A stretch of 64,000 nucleotides of DNA from Dermatemys mawii (GCA_007922305.1 ML677472.1:625814-689813); one strand, 5' to 3'; shown: positions 49,270-62,416, counted from the first letter of the stretch. Translations and numbers: made by a program. Notes: a model not told the origin generated them from the letters alone.

Positions 49270-49450
49270 TAGTTTTAAATCAGTGGACTGAGAGTCAAGA
49301 GTTTTACATTCTAATTTTAGCTCTGACACTGATTCATTGCAAGACATTGGGCAAGTCACTTCCCCTCTCTGTGCCCCAGTTTTCTCATCAGCAAAATAAA
49401 AATAACACTACTTCTGTAAGTCTCAGGGGTACTGTGAGCTTAAAGGCCCT
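49270..49450 (+). repeat. MIR-type SINE
   Basis: It contains 'cattgggcaagtcacttc', then 'ctctgtgccccagttttc' and 'tcatcagcaaaataaaaat', which is the MIR core in order. Confidence 0.85.
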
Positions 49451-50399
49451 ACCTAATCTATACCCAAAGTTATATTACGCAACAGCCAGCATGAATTCCA
49501 GGTATCCTAGAGCAAACTGGGCCTTTGTCTTTTAAAGTCTATTTAAATGATGGTCGAGTCAGAAGACAACATCAGGACCATGTCTGTCTGCAGCGTGATG
49601 TAGGAACACTAGAGCCTTTGCCGTTGGGTGTTGACGACCTGGAGAAGCTGAGGCCAAGGGAGGAAGCAGTTTTATTGTCTTGACTATAATCAAAATAGTT
49701 GATGCCAGGGTATGCAAATTAAATTATAGTTCCAAATGATTCACTTGGTATGGATTCCTTTAGTCTAAATGGCTCTGACCTTTGCATTCCTTGTTCTCAC
49801 TAAACTCCTGTTGACTTGGATGGGAATTTTGAGTGCCCAAGAAATGCAGGATTGGATCTAATGTATTAACTTGTGACAAGTCAGAATGAGAGCTCCCCCT
49901 CTCCCCCGCCACTTCACTCACAGGGTCCAAACATCTCCTTAGGAGTGCAACAAAATACAAGAAAGAAGAGATGCTTCAAATATTACTCCAAAGAGGAAGT
50001 GATAAAGTGCACTTTATTGTCTTACAATATCTGCAATGTGAAGAGCAGCTAATGGATGTGATGGAGGATATTACAAGAGTGAGGGAGGATGTTCCATCTA
50101 TGGAAGAAGCTATGTGTATCTACATGCTGCAAGAGCCCCTCATTTATAGCTCCCGAAGAGACTTAGATCTCTGCTAAACAGAGAACAGACAATGTGACAG
50201 CTGATATTATTAGGAGAATTTGCTCATGATGAGAGCATAAAGGAGATTCTGTTTTCGGTAACCTTATGCTCTTTTGTGGCTGTATTTGGGTGTAACTTTA
50301 ACTTTTCTTCCCAATCCATGCCACTCACCTGAGAGACACACAAGACTGAGAGACACACAAGTGCCTCAGTGACAATACCTGGCACTTAAAACAGGTTTT

Positions 50400-50610
50400 A
50401 CATCTTCAAAGCAGTGAGCAGCCATTGACTAACCAATAATCACACCATCTTTGTGGGCTATAAGAATAGTCACACCCATTCTACACTTGCAGAAACTGGG
50501 GCAGAGTGAGGTCAAGTGACTTGCCCAAGACCAGGCTGAAAGTAAGTAGCAGACCATGATTAGGGCTCCAGTTTTGTCTCCCAGTCCTGTGCTCCATCCA
50601 CTTTCTAAAG
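50400..50610 (+). repeat. L3/CR1-like ancient fragment
   Basis: It contains 'cagaaactggggcagagtg' then 'caagtgacttgcccaagacc' and 'ctcccagtcctgtgctcc'. It is a widespread amniote ancient repeat. Confidence 0.65.
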
Positions 50611-51817
50611 CCCTCCTTCTTTTACTTCCTCTTTCACTTTCTCTTGTTCCCCTCCTCTCTGAATCTCTCCTTCATGTTCAACCTGCTTGAAACAAGATTA
50701 CAGGACCTCTTTTGTGACCCGAATCACAAATAGATTCCATCTCACACCTCTTAAACCTTTCCTCTTAGATGGTCCCTATTTCACAAATCATGAGAGAGAT
50801 ACAGCTATTCCAGAGCAAGGGAATGGTTCATACAGGCAGGGATATGCTGCCATCTTCAGACAAACAGTATACATGCATCCAACAAGCTATATACCTCACC
50901 TCTTTAGGTTTTGAATTATACCCCAATTCCTACGGTGCTAGAAGATAGTGTTACAACACAATAGTTCCTCAACCAAGTTATAGCAGCTTACATATGCGGA
51001 CAGCACCAAGCCACATCATGCTCCTGTAAAGATAATAAGTAAATGCATAAAAATACGTATTGAAATAAAACAAAACTAAGCAGTAGTGAAATACAGTACA
51101 ATGCCTGAAGATTCTAGGAAGAGCCTGCTAATAATATCTCACAGCTCTTTATAAAATTTTATTTTGAGGAGTCCAAGAGTGATATAAACACATGAATCAC
51201 TAGCCCCACCAACCAGCAAAGTGAAACTACCACCATGGTGGAGCTTGGCAGCTGTTGAACTGGGCCAAGTACTAACAGTTTAGGTTAGGAACTGAAGAAT
51301 TTTTTATCCAATTGAAAATGCATGGGTAATTTGATGAAGCTAGAATACACCTAACTAACATGGACCTATAGAAAAAAGTCCTACAGAATTTAACTGAGAA
51401 TTGATAACCTTTCAATGGAATTTTTAATTGACCTATTAAATTTTATAGGGTGATTTAAAAATTCCATACAAATAATATAATTTCCTATTAAATTCTATGG
51501 GGTAAAACATCCTTATTAAATTATATAGGACTTGTCCTTAAAGGGAATTGTGATATGGCCAGGACACTGTGTCATGTGTCATGTGTCAAGGGCTCTTTAA
51601 TGACCCATGTCTTTGTTGATATCTTGAGCAGCATTGTGTGCCCCAAATACCATGCTGGGTCAATGGGCTCCATACTCAGTCAGCAGGAAGAGCATTCCCT
51701 TCACTAGCTCTTGCAGCAGTCTGTATGTTCCTTGTAGGTATCCCATCCAAGTGGCACATAGGCTGAAATATATGTAGCGGGTGAAATCTGATGAAATCAC
51801 AAGACCTCAAAGTAGTC

Positions 51818-52085
51818 TCATAGACTCATAGACTTTAAGGTCAGAAGGGACCATCGTGATCATCTAGTCTGACCATAGCATAGAACCTCACCCACCCACT
51901 TTTGAAAAAGACCCCTAATCTCTGACTGAATTACTGAAGTCCTCAAACCATGATTTATAGACTTCAGGTTACAGAGAATCCACCATTTACACTAGTTTAA
52001 ACCTGCAAGTGACCCATGTCCCATGCTGCAGAGGAAGATGAAAAACCCCTAGTCTGTCTACAGTTAAACCAGTAGTCTTAAAGTA
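51818..52085 (-). repeat. CR1 LINE 3' end, minus strand
   Basis: It reads 'tagactttaaggtcagaagg', then 'gatcatctagtctgacc' and 'acctgcaagtgacccatg', the reverse complement of a CR1 3' UTR subfamily. Confidence 0.85.
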
Positions 52086-54305
52086 TTTGGGAGTTAAAAT
52101 AAATTCCACTTTGTAGCAAAAACTTTGAACTGTCACCCCAGCTTCAAAGTTAGAAACTTGATAAAAGGGTAAAAGTCTTGAAAAAAAACCACACTAAAAA
52201 ACAAAAAAACAAAACCCATCTCTCCCAGGTTTGACATTCATTGCAATCAAATGTAAGCTTCTGTGCTTTCCCATTCAAGTAGGAGATGGTTTTTATCCAT
52301 CAGGATTTAATTTCAGAGATCAGCTCTTTGGGAAATTCATAGGATGCAGAGGTGTTTAATTTCCTTGATGCTAATAAAAGTAAGAACATTTCAAGCTCAT
52401 TTTCTTAGTGATTATATACGCTAATCTTTGAATTGTCTCCTAAATTAGCTGGGGTGAGCTCCATTACTTAAATTATTTAGAACTAGACTGAACGAAGTGC
52501 TAGAAAATAGATAGTAAGGAAAAATATTCCATTGGCTGGGTGCTTCAGGGGATAGGGTTTGAGATAAGAGATTATCTAATAGGTTATTTCCTCCCTTCAT
52601 AGCTATGACTCAAGAAATTCTCCAGGCACTTGGCCCCCTGCAGTCTCCAGTAAGCCTGAGATTATCATATTGCTATGGTGCAAATTATTTTTATTCACTA
52701 TATTTCACTACTTTAGTTTCTTTTGTAGTTTGGAGATGCTGCAGACGGTAGTGCTAGTAATGAAGTAGAGAGGGCACCCATCTCACTGAGTCAGCACTGA
52801 AGTTAATAACATAGCATAATATTAGAGAGTGCTATGTTGGAAGGTGATTCCGTAGGGGAGCTTACTTCTCCCTGATTCAGTACTGATCTCAATGTTCCAC
52901 CATAGTGGTAAGGACTGGGGGCACTGCACAGTCTAGCATTTCACAACACTACTTCAGACTGACTCAGAGAGTACAGGCACCCACTACAGAATCACCAACA
53001 TGCCTTCCTACTGCACTGAGGTTATTTCTGGGTCTCTGGTCCAAGTGTCCTAATCTGAATTTACTTAGCTATGAGACCTGATGAGATCACAGCCCAGGGG
53101 TGGCATAATTGCAATACGGTGTCACAATGCACACCAGTACATATTCTTCTCAACCCTTCTCTTCGTTGCACCAAGAAGTGAGTTACTGCCCTCTAGTGGT
53201 GAGATGAGAGTATCAGGTCAAGGTTTTACCATGTTTCTGTCTTTTACAAACTTCTTAAAAGTGCAGTTAAGGTCTGAAAAATGACAGCTGTGTAAAAATG
53301 GCACTTTGATGTTCAACACATCTGCTACTACTGTGCCTGAATCATACCTGTGCCTACTTCACTGATTCAAATACATATTTTCTCCTGTTAAAGAAGTGCA
53401 GAGCCACCAAAACTTGAGAGCTGAAGTAAGAGTTGCCAATTTTGGTTAGATGTATTCCTAGAGGCTTCCTCATATGACATAATCTTTAAAGATTAATCTT
53501 TAATTCCAGGAGACACCAGAACAATATTATAGATGGAGTCTGTTCTTCATGCACCATCATCTTAAGTGTCTGCTGTAACTCAGTGAATTATTCACCGCAA
53601 AAAAAAGGTATCCAATAAATTTGGCCCTTGTTTCTGCTCATGAATTATTTGTGATGCTATCAAAATGTCTATGAATCTCTTCACCATTTGCAAATATTTA
53701 CGGAATAGTTTTTACAAACAAATGTCAGTTTATGGGATGTTCACAAACTAGCAGTTTCATTGAGGCTCTTTGCTGTTTGTGGGTCCAGTTGGTTGTATGT
53801 TACATCTACTGTTTCAAGTCCTTACATGGACAATTGAAACTTTTAAAACAGAAGAATAATGATTTCTGAGAAAGAGAAGCAATTAACTTTCTTGTTTGAA
53901 TTCTTGGATGAATGACTATTTGCATTAAAATTCATGAATATTTTGGGATTTATGAATTTCTTCAAAAATAAGTTGGCAACCATCTAAATCCTTGTGAATA
54001 ATGAGTAGTATCTCCTGAAATACCACCAAAAAAGCTGCCCCACCTATAGCTTTTTTGTATTAATATCTGCCCACTGAATTTTGATGATGGAACTTTTATC
54101 AGTGTTGTAAAGGTGGGACACAGAGAAGTGGTGAAGGCTGCTCTTTATTTCCTGGTGTTAGTTGCCTTGTGTGATCAGGGTTACAAAATGTTATAAGGTA
54201 TAACCCCTATCACATGGCAGAAGTGAATATCCACTGACTCCAGGGGCTCCTTTTGCAACCATTACCATTGATTTCAGAAGAAGAAAGTGTCCAACTAGAC
54301 ACCAA
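52086..54305. other. Intergenic: no gene or clear repeat recognised
   Basis: AT-rich sequence with short open frames only. Confidence 0.45.
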
Positions 54306-54542
54306 GGGCTGGTCTTCACTAGGGTGGGGGATCAGCTGCAGATACGCAATTTCAGCTACGTTAATAACGTAGCTGAAATCGGCGTATCTACAGCCGACTT
54401 ACCTGCTGTCCTCATGGCGGCGGCGGTCAGCGATGTGCTCCCCCATCGACTCCAGCTTGCGCCCTTTGGCGAGCTGGAGTTACAGAGTTGACGGGGGCAC
54501 CGCTGGCGATCGATCTCTCCCCGCTCTAGTGAAGACAAACCA
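54306..54542. mobile_element. Palindromic MITE (Harbinger-like), copy 3
   Basis: It begins GGGCTGGTCTTCACTA and ends, inverted, TGGTTTGTCTTCACTA. The flanks are CAA on both sides (54303-54305, 54543-54545). Its subterminal hairpin is at 54335-54394, orientation as in copy 1. Confidence 0.82.
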
Positions 54543-54545
54543 CAA

Positions 54546-56099
54546 GACAATCACTGCCCTTAGACACCTTACAGTGTAGGAGGCAAACCTTTTCTGAACT
54601 GTCCTACCTAGGATGTAATTCTCATTTCACCTTCTACCCAATGCCAAAAACTGTCACCAATCCTCCTAAACTCCAGCTTCACCCATGATTCACTCAGAAA
54701 CCCTACTAACTTTGCAAGACCCAACAACACCATGTGATCTCTCTATTTCCAAATCTAATGTCTCTTGGGCTAGGATGCACCAGCAGGGGGGTGGGTTTCA
54801 GCCTAGAATAGAAATTTGAGGGAAAGGGTTGGTGGTGAGAGTGGGGGAAGCAGCAGGGAGGACACAGGATTGAGTTGGAGGCTGTCTGAGGTGATGGGAG
54901 AGTTGAAAGAATCATATAAAGGTGGCGCTGGAAGAGATCTCAAGAGTCCATCACCCCATGCTGAGGAAGGAACAAGTATACCTAGAGGGAAAGGAAACTT
55001 GGAATAAATGCTTGATTATAAGTTATTCTTGCATATGTGACCATCATGTTTGTTGTTGGGAGGGAATCACTCCCCACTTGCCAGACCTGTGGGATACAGT
55101 TATAGGAACATGGGGTTCATCTTCCTGTAGTGCATTGAACATTCCATGTGCTTGATTCCTCATGAGAGCAAGAGATTGTGGGCCCTCAGTACTTCCCAGC
55201 TTCTTCTAATTTCAAGGTCTTAGGATGCAGGGCAGTTCTCCTGGGCGGCTCCAAACATACTGTAGGTCAGCGATTGATGACCTATTCAGTGTCACCTTCA
55301 TCCAGACACTGTGTCTAGAGTGTTTTTCCATCTGAGCATCCTCCATCCACCCAAGGGCATTTTTCCACACTACATTCTTTGTAGTCACTGAGTTTATCCA
55401 GAGACATGCTTAGCAAATACACTCTCCTCACTCACATCCTCCTATCTGTGAAATTAATCATGAGGTTAGAGTCAATAGCTCAGGAGACAAGAGTAATTCT
55501 AATAACAACTTTCCCCCTTTAATTCTTTATTTTCTGTGAATGATTGGTCAGTTATAAAAATTAACTCCTGGTCAATGCTCATTTACTATGCATCTAATCT
55601 GCTATCCCGATTCCTACCATTAACAGATCAGATTATTGGCTCATCCCGTCAATTGGCTCAAAATGTCAGCATTTTGTTTCCAGTCAGAACAGGTATCTGT
55701 AATGTCATTGTAATGTCTGTTTTGGGTTTTTTTTTTCCCCTCCGAACTATACAATAGACTATCTAATCTCTCTTCATATGGAAACCTTCCTTCCTCCTAT
55801 GAATCTAATTTTTCCAATTTTGCTGCTTTTCTCTGAAACCTTTTAATCTAGGTTCTTCTTGAGATGATGTGATCAAAACTGAATATAATATTTGAGGTAT
55901 GATTATGAACTAATTTATGCTACCTATTGGCATTATATAGACTTTAGTTATCTGTGTGGAAAAGAAAGTGTGGCAATCTTGTCTTTTCCTCTCTCTCTTT
56001 TTTTACAGAGAGAACTGTATTTTAGCCACATAGATTTCCAAAATGACTGAAGAGATTTTCCTCATGCTATCTTCCATAATGGCAATTTTCAGTCCAAAT
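54546..56099. other. Intergenic: no gene recognised
   Basis: Only short open frames and a T-run near 55730. Confidence 0.45.
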
Positions 56100-56397
56100 G
56101 GATCTTTTTCACCTTGTCCCATTAGTTAGGGTCAGCTGCTCTTGTTCTTCATCTCTAAGAATTATTGTTAAGTGCATCTTCCAAGCTGATGTCAACCTTC
56201 TTCATGTTTTGTCCTTCTGTGTCTTGAACCACTGTTTTCTGGGTCTGCCTCATGGTCTTTTTTCTATGACTACTAGATTTTGTAGTCTTAAAAATAGCAA
56301 TAATGATAATAAAGAAAGAAAGAAAGAAATTTGGGGTCCGCTCAAAAGCATTTTGCAGCTCAGATTTGACCCCTGTCTGCCTATTGATTACCCCGGC

Positions 56398-56752
56398 CAG
56401 GGCTGTCCCAAGCTATTTTAGGGCCCTACACAACCTCCCTGTGGGGGAGGGGGGGAGCAGGGTTGCAAAGCTCTGTGGGGAGGGAGGGCGGGCTTGCGGG
56501 GGGTAGAGGGAAACCACCCTCCAGGACTCACCAGCGGAGCGTCTGGGGCCAGGTCGCTGCACTTCCCACTGCCAGTGAGTACAGGCCCAGCCCCGCTGCA
56601 GAGCTCATGGGAGTGGGGGCAGGGCTGGAGCGGAGTAAGGGCGAGTAAGAGCAGGGGCAGGGGCCCTGGAAAAGAGCCGAAGCAGGAACTGGAGCAACTT
56701 TCCTGGTGCCCTATGCAGCTGTGTACTTTGCATATGGGTAAGGGCAGCCCTG
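56398..56752. mobile_element. hAT-like non-autonomous element in the LINE
   Basis: It begins CAGGGCTGTCCC and ends, inverted, CAGGGCTGCCCTTAC. The interior is GC-rich. No clear 8-bp duplication was found. Confidence 0.65.
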
Positions 56753-57211
56753 GCATAGCCTATCAGCTGTCAACTTAGCCTTCACCTGAGCATTCTCATT
56801 TTGACGGTGTGAAGTAGTTGGACTTTTCTCTTCATCATTGGCCAACATTCTGATGCATAGATCATGGCTGGCCTAATAATGATCATATACTTTTTGTTCT
56901 TTAGCTTACTTGTCATATTCTTATTGCAGAGAATTCCTGTCAGTTCCCTCTTCCTGTGACTCCTAACATTCCCATCCACCTTCCCATCATGGCTTAATGA
57001 TGAACCGAAGTATTTAAATTGTTGCATAGACTTTAACTCTATACCATCTAGCTTTACTGGCTTTTCATTGCCCCCTCAACAAAGCACCTCATGTTTTCCA
57101 TCTTTTGTTGGCTGATTCATAAACCATTTTCTTCTAATGCAGCCCTTCATCATTCTAGATCCCTTTCCAGTTCATATTAATCTTCACAACACATGTCACT
57201 AGCAAAAATCG

Positions 57212-57399
57212 GGGGGAGAGATAGCTCAGTGGTATGAGCATTGGCCTGCTAAACCCAGGGTTGGGTTCAATGAGCTCAATCATTGAGGGGGCCATTTAGC
57301 TGTTGGCTGACTTAATGGGGGATTGGTCCTGCTTTGAACAGAGGGTTGGACTAGATGATCTCCTGAGGTCCCTGCCAACCCTAATGTTCTATGATTCTT
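57212..57399 (+). repeat. Tortoise polIII/SINE (Cry I type), tRNA-derived
   Basis: The head has an A box (tagctcagtggtatgagca) and a B box-like 'gggttcaatga', giving a tRNA-like first part. The tail has 'ggttggactagatgatctcc' and 'tgaggtccctgccaaccc', ending 'gttctatgattctt', the CR1 3' end by which such SINEs are mobilised. This is the main taxonomic marker for turtles here. Confidence 0.85.
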
Positions 57400-57815
57400 A
57401 AATCATGGTACATAGAGCCTAGCCCTGAATCAAGGTGTCCATTACAATAACAATGGACTTAAGACTAATCCTTGATGACCTACCCTCACAGTGAATGGTT
57501 CACTGTAGCCACAGCTTCTTCTCACTAGTGTTCTGCTGCCAAAATGGTCTGAACATAAATTCTTGCAGATTGTGCAACTGCAGGCACCACCATATCAGTT
57601 CTCTAGGAACTCTGTCATAAGCCATCTCTAAACCCACAAACATTAAATGCCTTGCATGTCTCCCTCTATTTCTGCAATATTTGTGTTTGAAATACTACAT
57701 GTATCCATTGTTGACCTTCCAGCCATAAACCCCAACTGGCTGTCACCTACTTGGTGCTCCACTTCCTTACAAAATCCTTTCTCAATAATTCTTTCTAATA
57801 ATTTCATCATATGAA

Positions 57816-58405
57816 CAGGACTGGTGTAAAGATACTTTGCACCCTAGGCAAAACTTCTACCTTGCACCCCCTCCCCTTCTGCCTGCCACATTCAGGGAGT
57901 GATCCGGGCTCAGCTGCGTCCTCTGCAGCACCCCCACCCCCAGGGACATGGGCATGGAGCCCTTGCGCCCTCCCTCCATGCCCACAGTGCCCCACACCCC
58001 TCATGCGCCACTACCCCCCCACCCCGTGGGACACGGGCATGGAGACTTCACGCGCCACTGCCCCCCCCAAGGGGACATGGGCATGGAGCCTTCATGTCCC
58101 TCTCCACTCTTGCAGGACAGGGGCATAGAGCCCTCCTGCGCTGCCACACACACACCCCTGCCCGGTCCCAAGCAGGACATGAGCATGGAGCCCTAGTGTG
58201 CTGCCACAACCCACCCCACCCCTGTCGGGACACAGGCACAGAGCCCTCGCGCTCCTCCAGCGGGACATGGGCACAGACCTCTCCCCCATTCCCCCCAGCA
58301 GGAGACAGAGCTTAGCTGCTGCCCCTTCCCGAGCGCTTTTCGGTGCCTCCAAATCTTGGCACCCTAGGTGGCCGCCTAGTTTGCCTAGTGGTTGCACCAG
58401 CCCTG
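57816..58405. mobile_element. 590-bp hAT element with internal minisatellite, intact target duplication
   Basis: It begins CAGGACTGGTG and ends, inverted, CAGGGCTGGTGC. The perfect duplications are CATATGAA (57808-57815 and 58406-58413), which interrupt the LINE. Seven degenerate units begin 'gggacatgggcatggagcc' or similar at 57943, 58028, 58072, 58114, 58174, 58227 and 58262. Confidence 0.93.
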
Positions 58406-58677
58406 CATATGAACCATGAATTTGGTGGATTCGTAATTACTATATTCTTGCACATCTCCTTTGCACTTATAGAGACTAGTATGCTCCTCCTGCAAGAGGA
58501 AACCTAAATGGATAATTTCTTTAAAAGTTATGAACAAATAAAAACAGGGGGAAACAATTTTCCAGTTTTAACTATGGCTTACACTATCAAACAAATATTA
58601 TAATGATTTCTATTATTATCTGTTAGCTAATCTTAACTCTACTATGTAGGCAATTTCTGTAACACTTTTACTAAATA

Positions 58678-59504
58678 CAGGAACTCCTCACTTAAGGTTG
58701 TAGTTATGTTCCTGAAAAATGCGACTTTAAGCAAAACGATGTTAAACGAATCCAATTTCCCCATAAGAATTAATATAAATAGGAAGGGTTAGGTTCCAGG
58801 GAAATTTTTTTCACCAGACAAAAGACTATATTATATATATACACACCCACACACAGTATAAGTTTTAAACAAACAATTTAACACTAGTACACACTGATGA
58901 TGATTGTGAAGCTTGGTTGAGGTAGAAAAGTCAGAGGGTGGGATATTTCCCAGGGAATGACTTACTGCTAAATGAACTAGGAATTTGCTGAGCCCTCAAG
59001 GGTTAACTCTCACACTCTAGAATGCAACAGGAAAGAAGGGAAGGCAGAAACACACACTCTGAGAGATAGAGATAGAAATGCGGATTTCAATTAGGTATCA
59101 AGAGTGGGATCAAAAGTACACTCACTGCCTGGTTAATTAGATCAGCAAAACAGCAGCTGCAGCTGCTCTCCGTCATGTGTCCCCTCTGCTCTATGGAAGA
59201 TGGGGTAAACAGGGTGCAAGAGGGAGACACCTGATATTAGCTCCACCGCCCTTCTTCCCCTCCCCCTCCTGCAAGCAGAAATCTCAAGGAGCAGTTCCAA
59301 GGCAGAGGGCAGGAGCAGCACATTATAGTGGGGGAAGGGACATATGAACTACCAATTGAACTGCTGGCAATTGATAGCCTGTTGGGCAGCTGAGGATGTT
59401 AGAAGGGAGCACTGCACAACTTTAAATGATCATGTTCCCTAATTGACTAGCAACATAACAACAAAACAGCGTTAACCAGGACAACTTTAAATGAGGAGTT
59501 ACTG
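58678..59504. mobile_element. 827-bp mariner/Tigger-like element, no transposase
   Basis: The left end is CAGGAACTCCTCACTTAA and the right end, inverted, CAGTAACTCCTCATTTAA. TA flanks both ends (58676-58677 and 59505-59506). The interior has 'gcgactttaagcaaaacga' but no recognisable transposase. Confidence 0.85.
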
Positions 59505-62416
59505 TATGTAAAGCCTTTTAAGATCCATTGGTATGAAGGCCATTATATAAAATAAAGGTTTTCTATTAATAATAGCATGTTTAGATCATACATACTTGAC
59601 CACCCTTAAAAGCTATAAATAAAGGTTCTAGCTGAAAAATACCAGGTTCACACTTTTTAACTAAGGTGAGTATGGAGAGTTTGGGGGTCCATTGTCATAG
59701 AACATCATAAGAAGCTCTCAGAGCAACAGTGTAATGTTACTACATGCAGTGAATTTGAACTTGGTCACCTTTGAAATCCAACTCAGCTTTAACATCTATG
59801 ATTCTGTGATCTCTGGAATGCAGGACCAACCCCACAAAAACCAGAAAAACACACACATACACACAAGCAAAAAACCCCAAAACCAAACAAAATCCCATGC
59901 TATTTATTTCCTGGGGCAAGACTGTGAGGCAAACACAAACAAACTCATCATATATCTGAGCAAAGGTATCATAGTGATGAGCATAGTAGAAATTCCAAGA
60001 CAAATAGATTAGATTAGATATTTGGAGGTCACACTGTCAAGAAAACGGTGGGAAGAACGCATATCTCAGAATTATGCTCTATCATGGTGATGTGAGAACA
60101 GCAAAGATAGGCCATAGTACCGGAGAATATAAAAAGATATACATTAAAAGGTAAACATAAAAAGATATTTTAAAAGTTCAGCATATGGTGCACACTTTGT
60201 ATTAAGTTTATCTTGCAACAGGGAAGTATTAACTGTTGGCTATTATTTTATGATTATTGTACAGGAAATATCTCTGAGGAGGAGATTAGAGAGCTCTGGG
60301 CATGAAAGACAAGGCAATACAGACAGGGACACACATATGAAATTCACACACAATATGTCCCATCAGTGCCAGTATTTGGGAAGGTCAGTTCTTTATTGTT
60401 GTAGCAAACCCTTGCCCCATCTGCCTTTTCAAACAATATTGAAAATGCTTTTCAATGGAATATAAATGGGCATCCTCCACCTCTTTCTCCAAATACCTTC
60501 ATATGCACAATTAAAATGCTTATATTTCCCATACAAAAATAGCAAAACATTTCCATTCAGTCTGGCTGACTTTTATTTCCTAGTAAGGAGTAAGCAAGGC
60601 AATTAAATAATATAAGAACCAATATAAGGTGTCTATGGGAGAGCACAGCATCAAACTCTCTGTATCAACCATTTTGAAATGACTCACAAGCGTATTTTAC
60701 CAGTGACTTCAATGGATCAAGGATTTCACCATTTGTATTTAAAGACAGAACACCTGGAAAAGATAATTTTTTCATCACCCCAACATTTACATAGCTACAT
60801 AGGCTACATGAGTATTGCAGATATGGGAAATACACATAGAAACAGGGAGAGAGACTGAGAAAGAGGAACTTCTCCTAATAGTTTCCTCAAGTGATTTCAA
60901 TTTTGTTACTAATTCAGAAGTTAAAGTCATCTGGGTTAAATTGTAATATTCAGTGGCTATTTGTAGAATGCGATTAGAATAATGAGAATTAAATAAGAAT
61001 AATCTCTCTGATAATCAGGATTTAAATTTTAAACACAGAGTTATTTGTTTACTTAGTTCTTCTCAACCCTGGACATTCTGTCTTGTTGGAAAGGTATATC
61101 TAAATGTGGCTCACTAATATGGAGGCAGTTTATAGTAGCAGCTGAGCTAGCAAGTGAACCCCTGGACCCCCAGGTTCCCTTGGCACCTAGAGCCTAACAA
61201 GCTACTGCCCTTATTCATCCTTCCTAATTGCAGCCTGGAAGAAGATTGCAACAGTGATTCGCATGTTTTAGCTAATGAAAAGTTAAATCATGTGCTCTAC
61301 TTCGGAACAGGCTCAAGGGAAATGAAGACAGAATCCAGCAGAACTGCCCATTCATAAAGAAAACATGTCAGAAAAATGTCAGTGATTCTGTGCCCGAGGA
61401 GGAATGAACGCGGTGGCTTGCCAGAGCACTCAGTGACTCCGTGCAGCAGCTCTAAGCCAACTTCCTATCATTGCTTTCTGTAAGCGTATTCATTGAGGCA
61501 TGGCACCCTGTCCCAGTTAGACAGCCTGCACTCCCTTTCCAGTAGCCCTGATATCAACGATAGTAATTACTACTATTAGCAATAAGAACACCTAGCTCTT
61601 ATGTGGTGCTTTTATCCATATATCTCAGAGCATTTTACAAAGGAGGAGAAGCAGAATTATGCCCACACCTCACAGAAGGTGAACCCAAGGTACCTAGGGT
61701 AGCAGTGATATGCACAGATTCCACTGCAATACAGGTAGGTATAGAACCCTGGCCTTACTGCCCATGCCATGCCTCCCTCCAGACTCCGCTATTGCAACAG
61801 ACCCCAAATCATGCCTATTGCAATGAACTCCCTGTGGCCCTGTAGCCTTATTCCCAAACAGGTGCTCTGGATGTAGGTCTTGCAATCACAAGGACTCTCC
61901 ATTAAGATCTTGTGCTCATGGATTTCCTAACTGAAGCCCTGTGCTGCTGTTCTGGCCTCCATCCCAAGACCCTAGACCCCTCTACTTAAATGCATGTGTT
62001 GGATATGACATAAAATTGAAGTCCTCAACACTCATATTCATTAAATTAAAGATCCCACAGAACTTTGTACAGCAATGAGGATATTGCCCCAGGTTTCTTG
62101 GCCAAACACCAATCTGTGTAACCATATTGTGCCTCCCTACATAGCTCCATACTATACTGACCTATCTCACAGGGAGATTGAACACTCAAATGGAAAAGAG
62201 ATCTAGAATTGAAAAGACTTATCATTAGTGAAATACGTCTGCTGGATCTCACTATGGAGATGGCTTTATTTCAGTGCTGCATCTGAGAGATCCTTATATA
62301 GCTTGTATATCGGTTTGCAAAATATTTCAGGATTGGAGAAGTGCAAAGTATTATCTAGACCCTCACTCTTAGTCTAGAAATGCCTCACTGTAGGGCAGGA
62401 CTTTAATAGTGTTTGG
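59505..62416. other. Intergenic: no gene recognised
   Basis: An L3-like fragment lies at 61580-61775 ('catttt' and 'acaaaggagg', then 'gaaccctggcc'). All other open frames are short and unsupported. Confidence 0.45.

Larger units (their letters stand above)
56100..58500 (-). repeat. RTE-like LINE, minus strand, broken by three insertions
   Basis: The pieces are 56100-56300 (C-terminal tail, alignable to 41300-41450), 56755-57200 (RT thumb-like: QQFKYFGSSLSHDGKVDGNV, then IIRPAMIYASECWPM), 57400-57815 (RT palm-like: QLGFMAGRST near 57700-57735) and 58414-58500. Between them lie a hAT-like element, a SINE and a second hAT. The LINE clade is tentative; the decay is obvious. Confidence 0.78.

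Noticed and set aside
56098..57027. Short frames with RT-like residues as a host gene
   Set aside because: They are pieces of a decayed LINE; frames break within each piece and the same family occurs at 41300-41995.
57212..57285. Functional tRNA gene
   Set aside because: A and B boxes are present but the sequence is the head of a SINE: it runs on into a CR1-like tail and shows no proper anticodon arm or acceptor stem.
57807..58419. Overlapping 61-138 codon frames on both strands (His/Gly/Pro-rich)
   Set aside because: They are translations of the GC-rich minisatellite inside the hAT element at 57816-58405.
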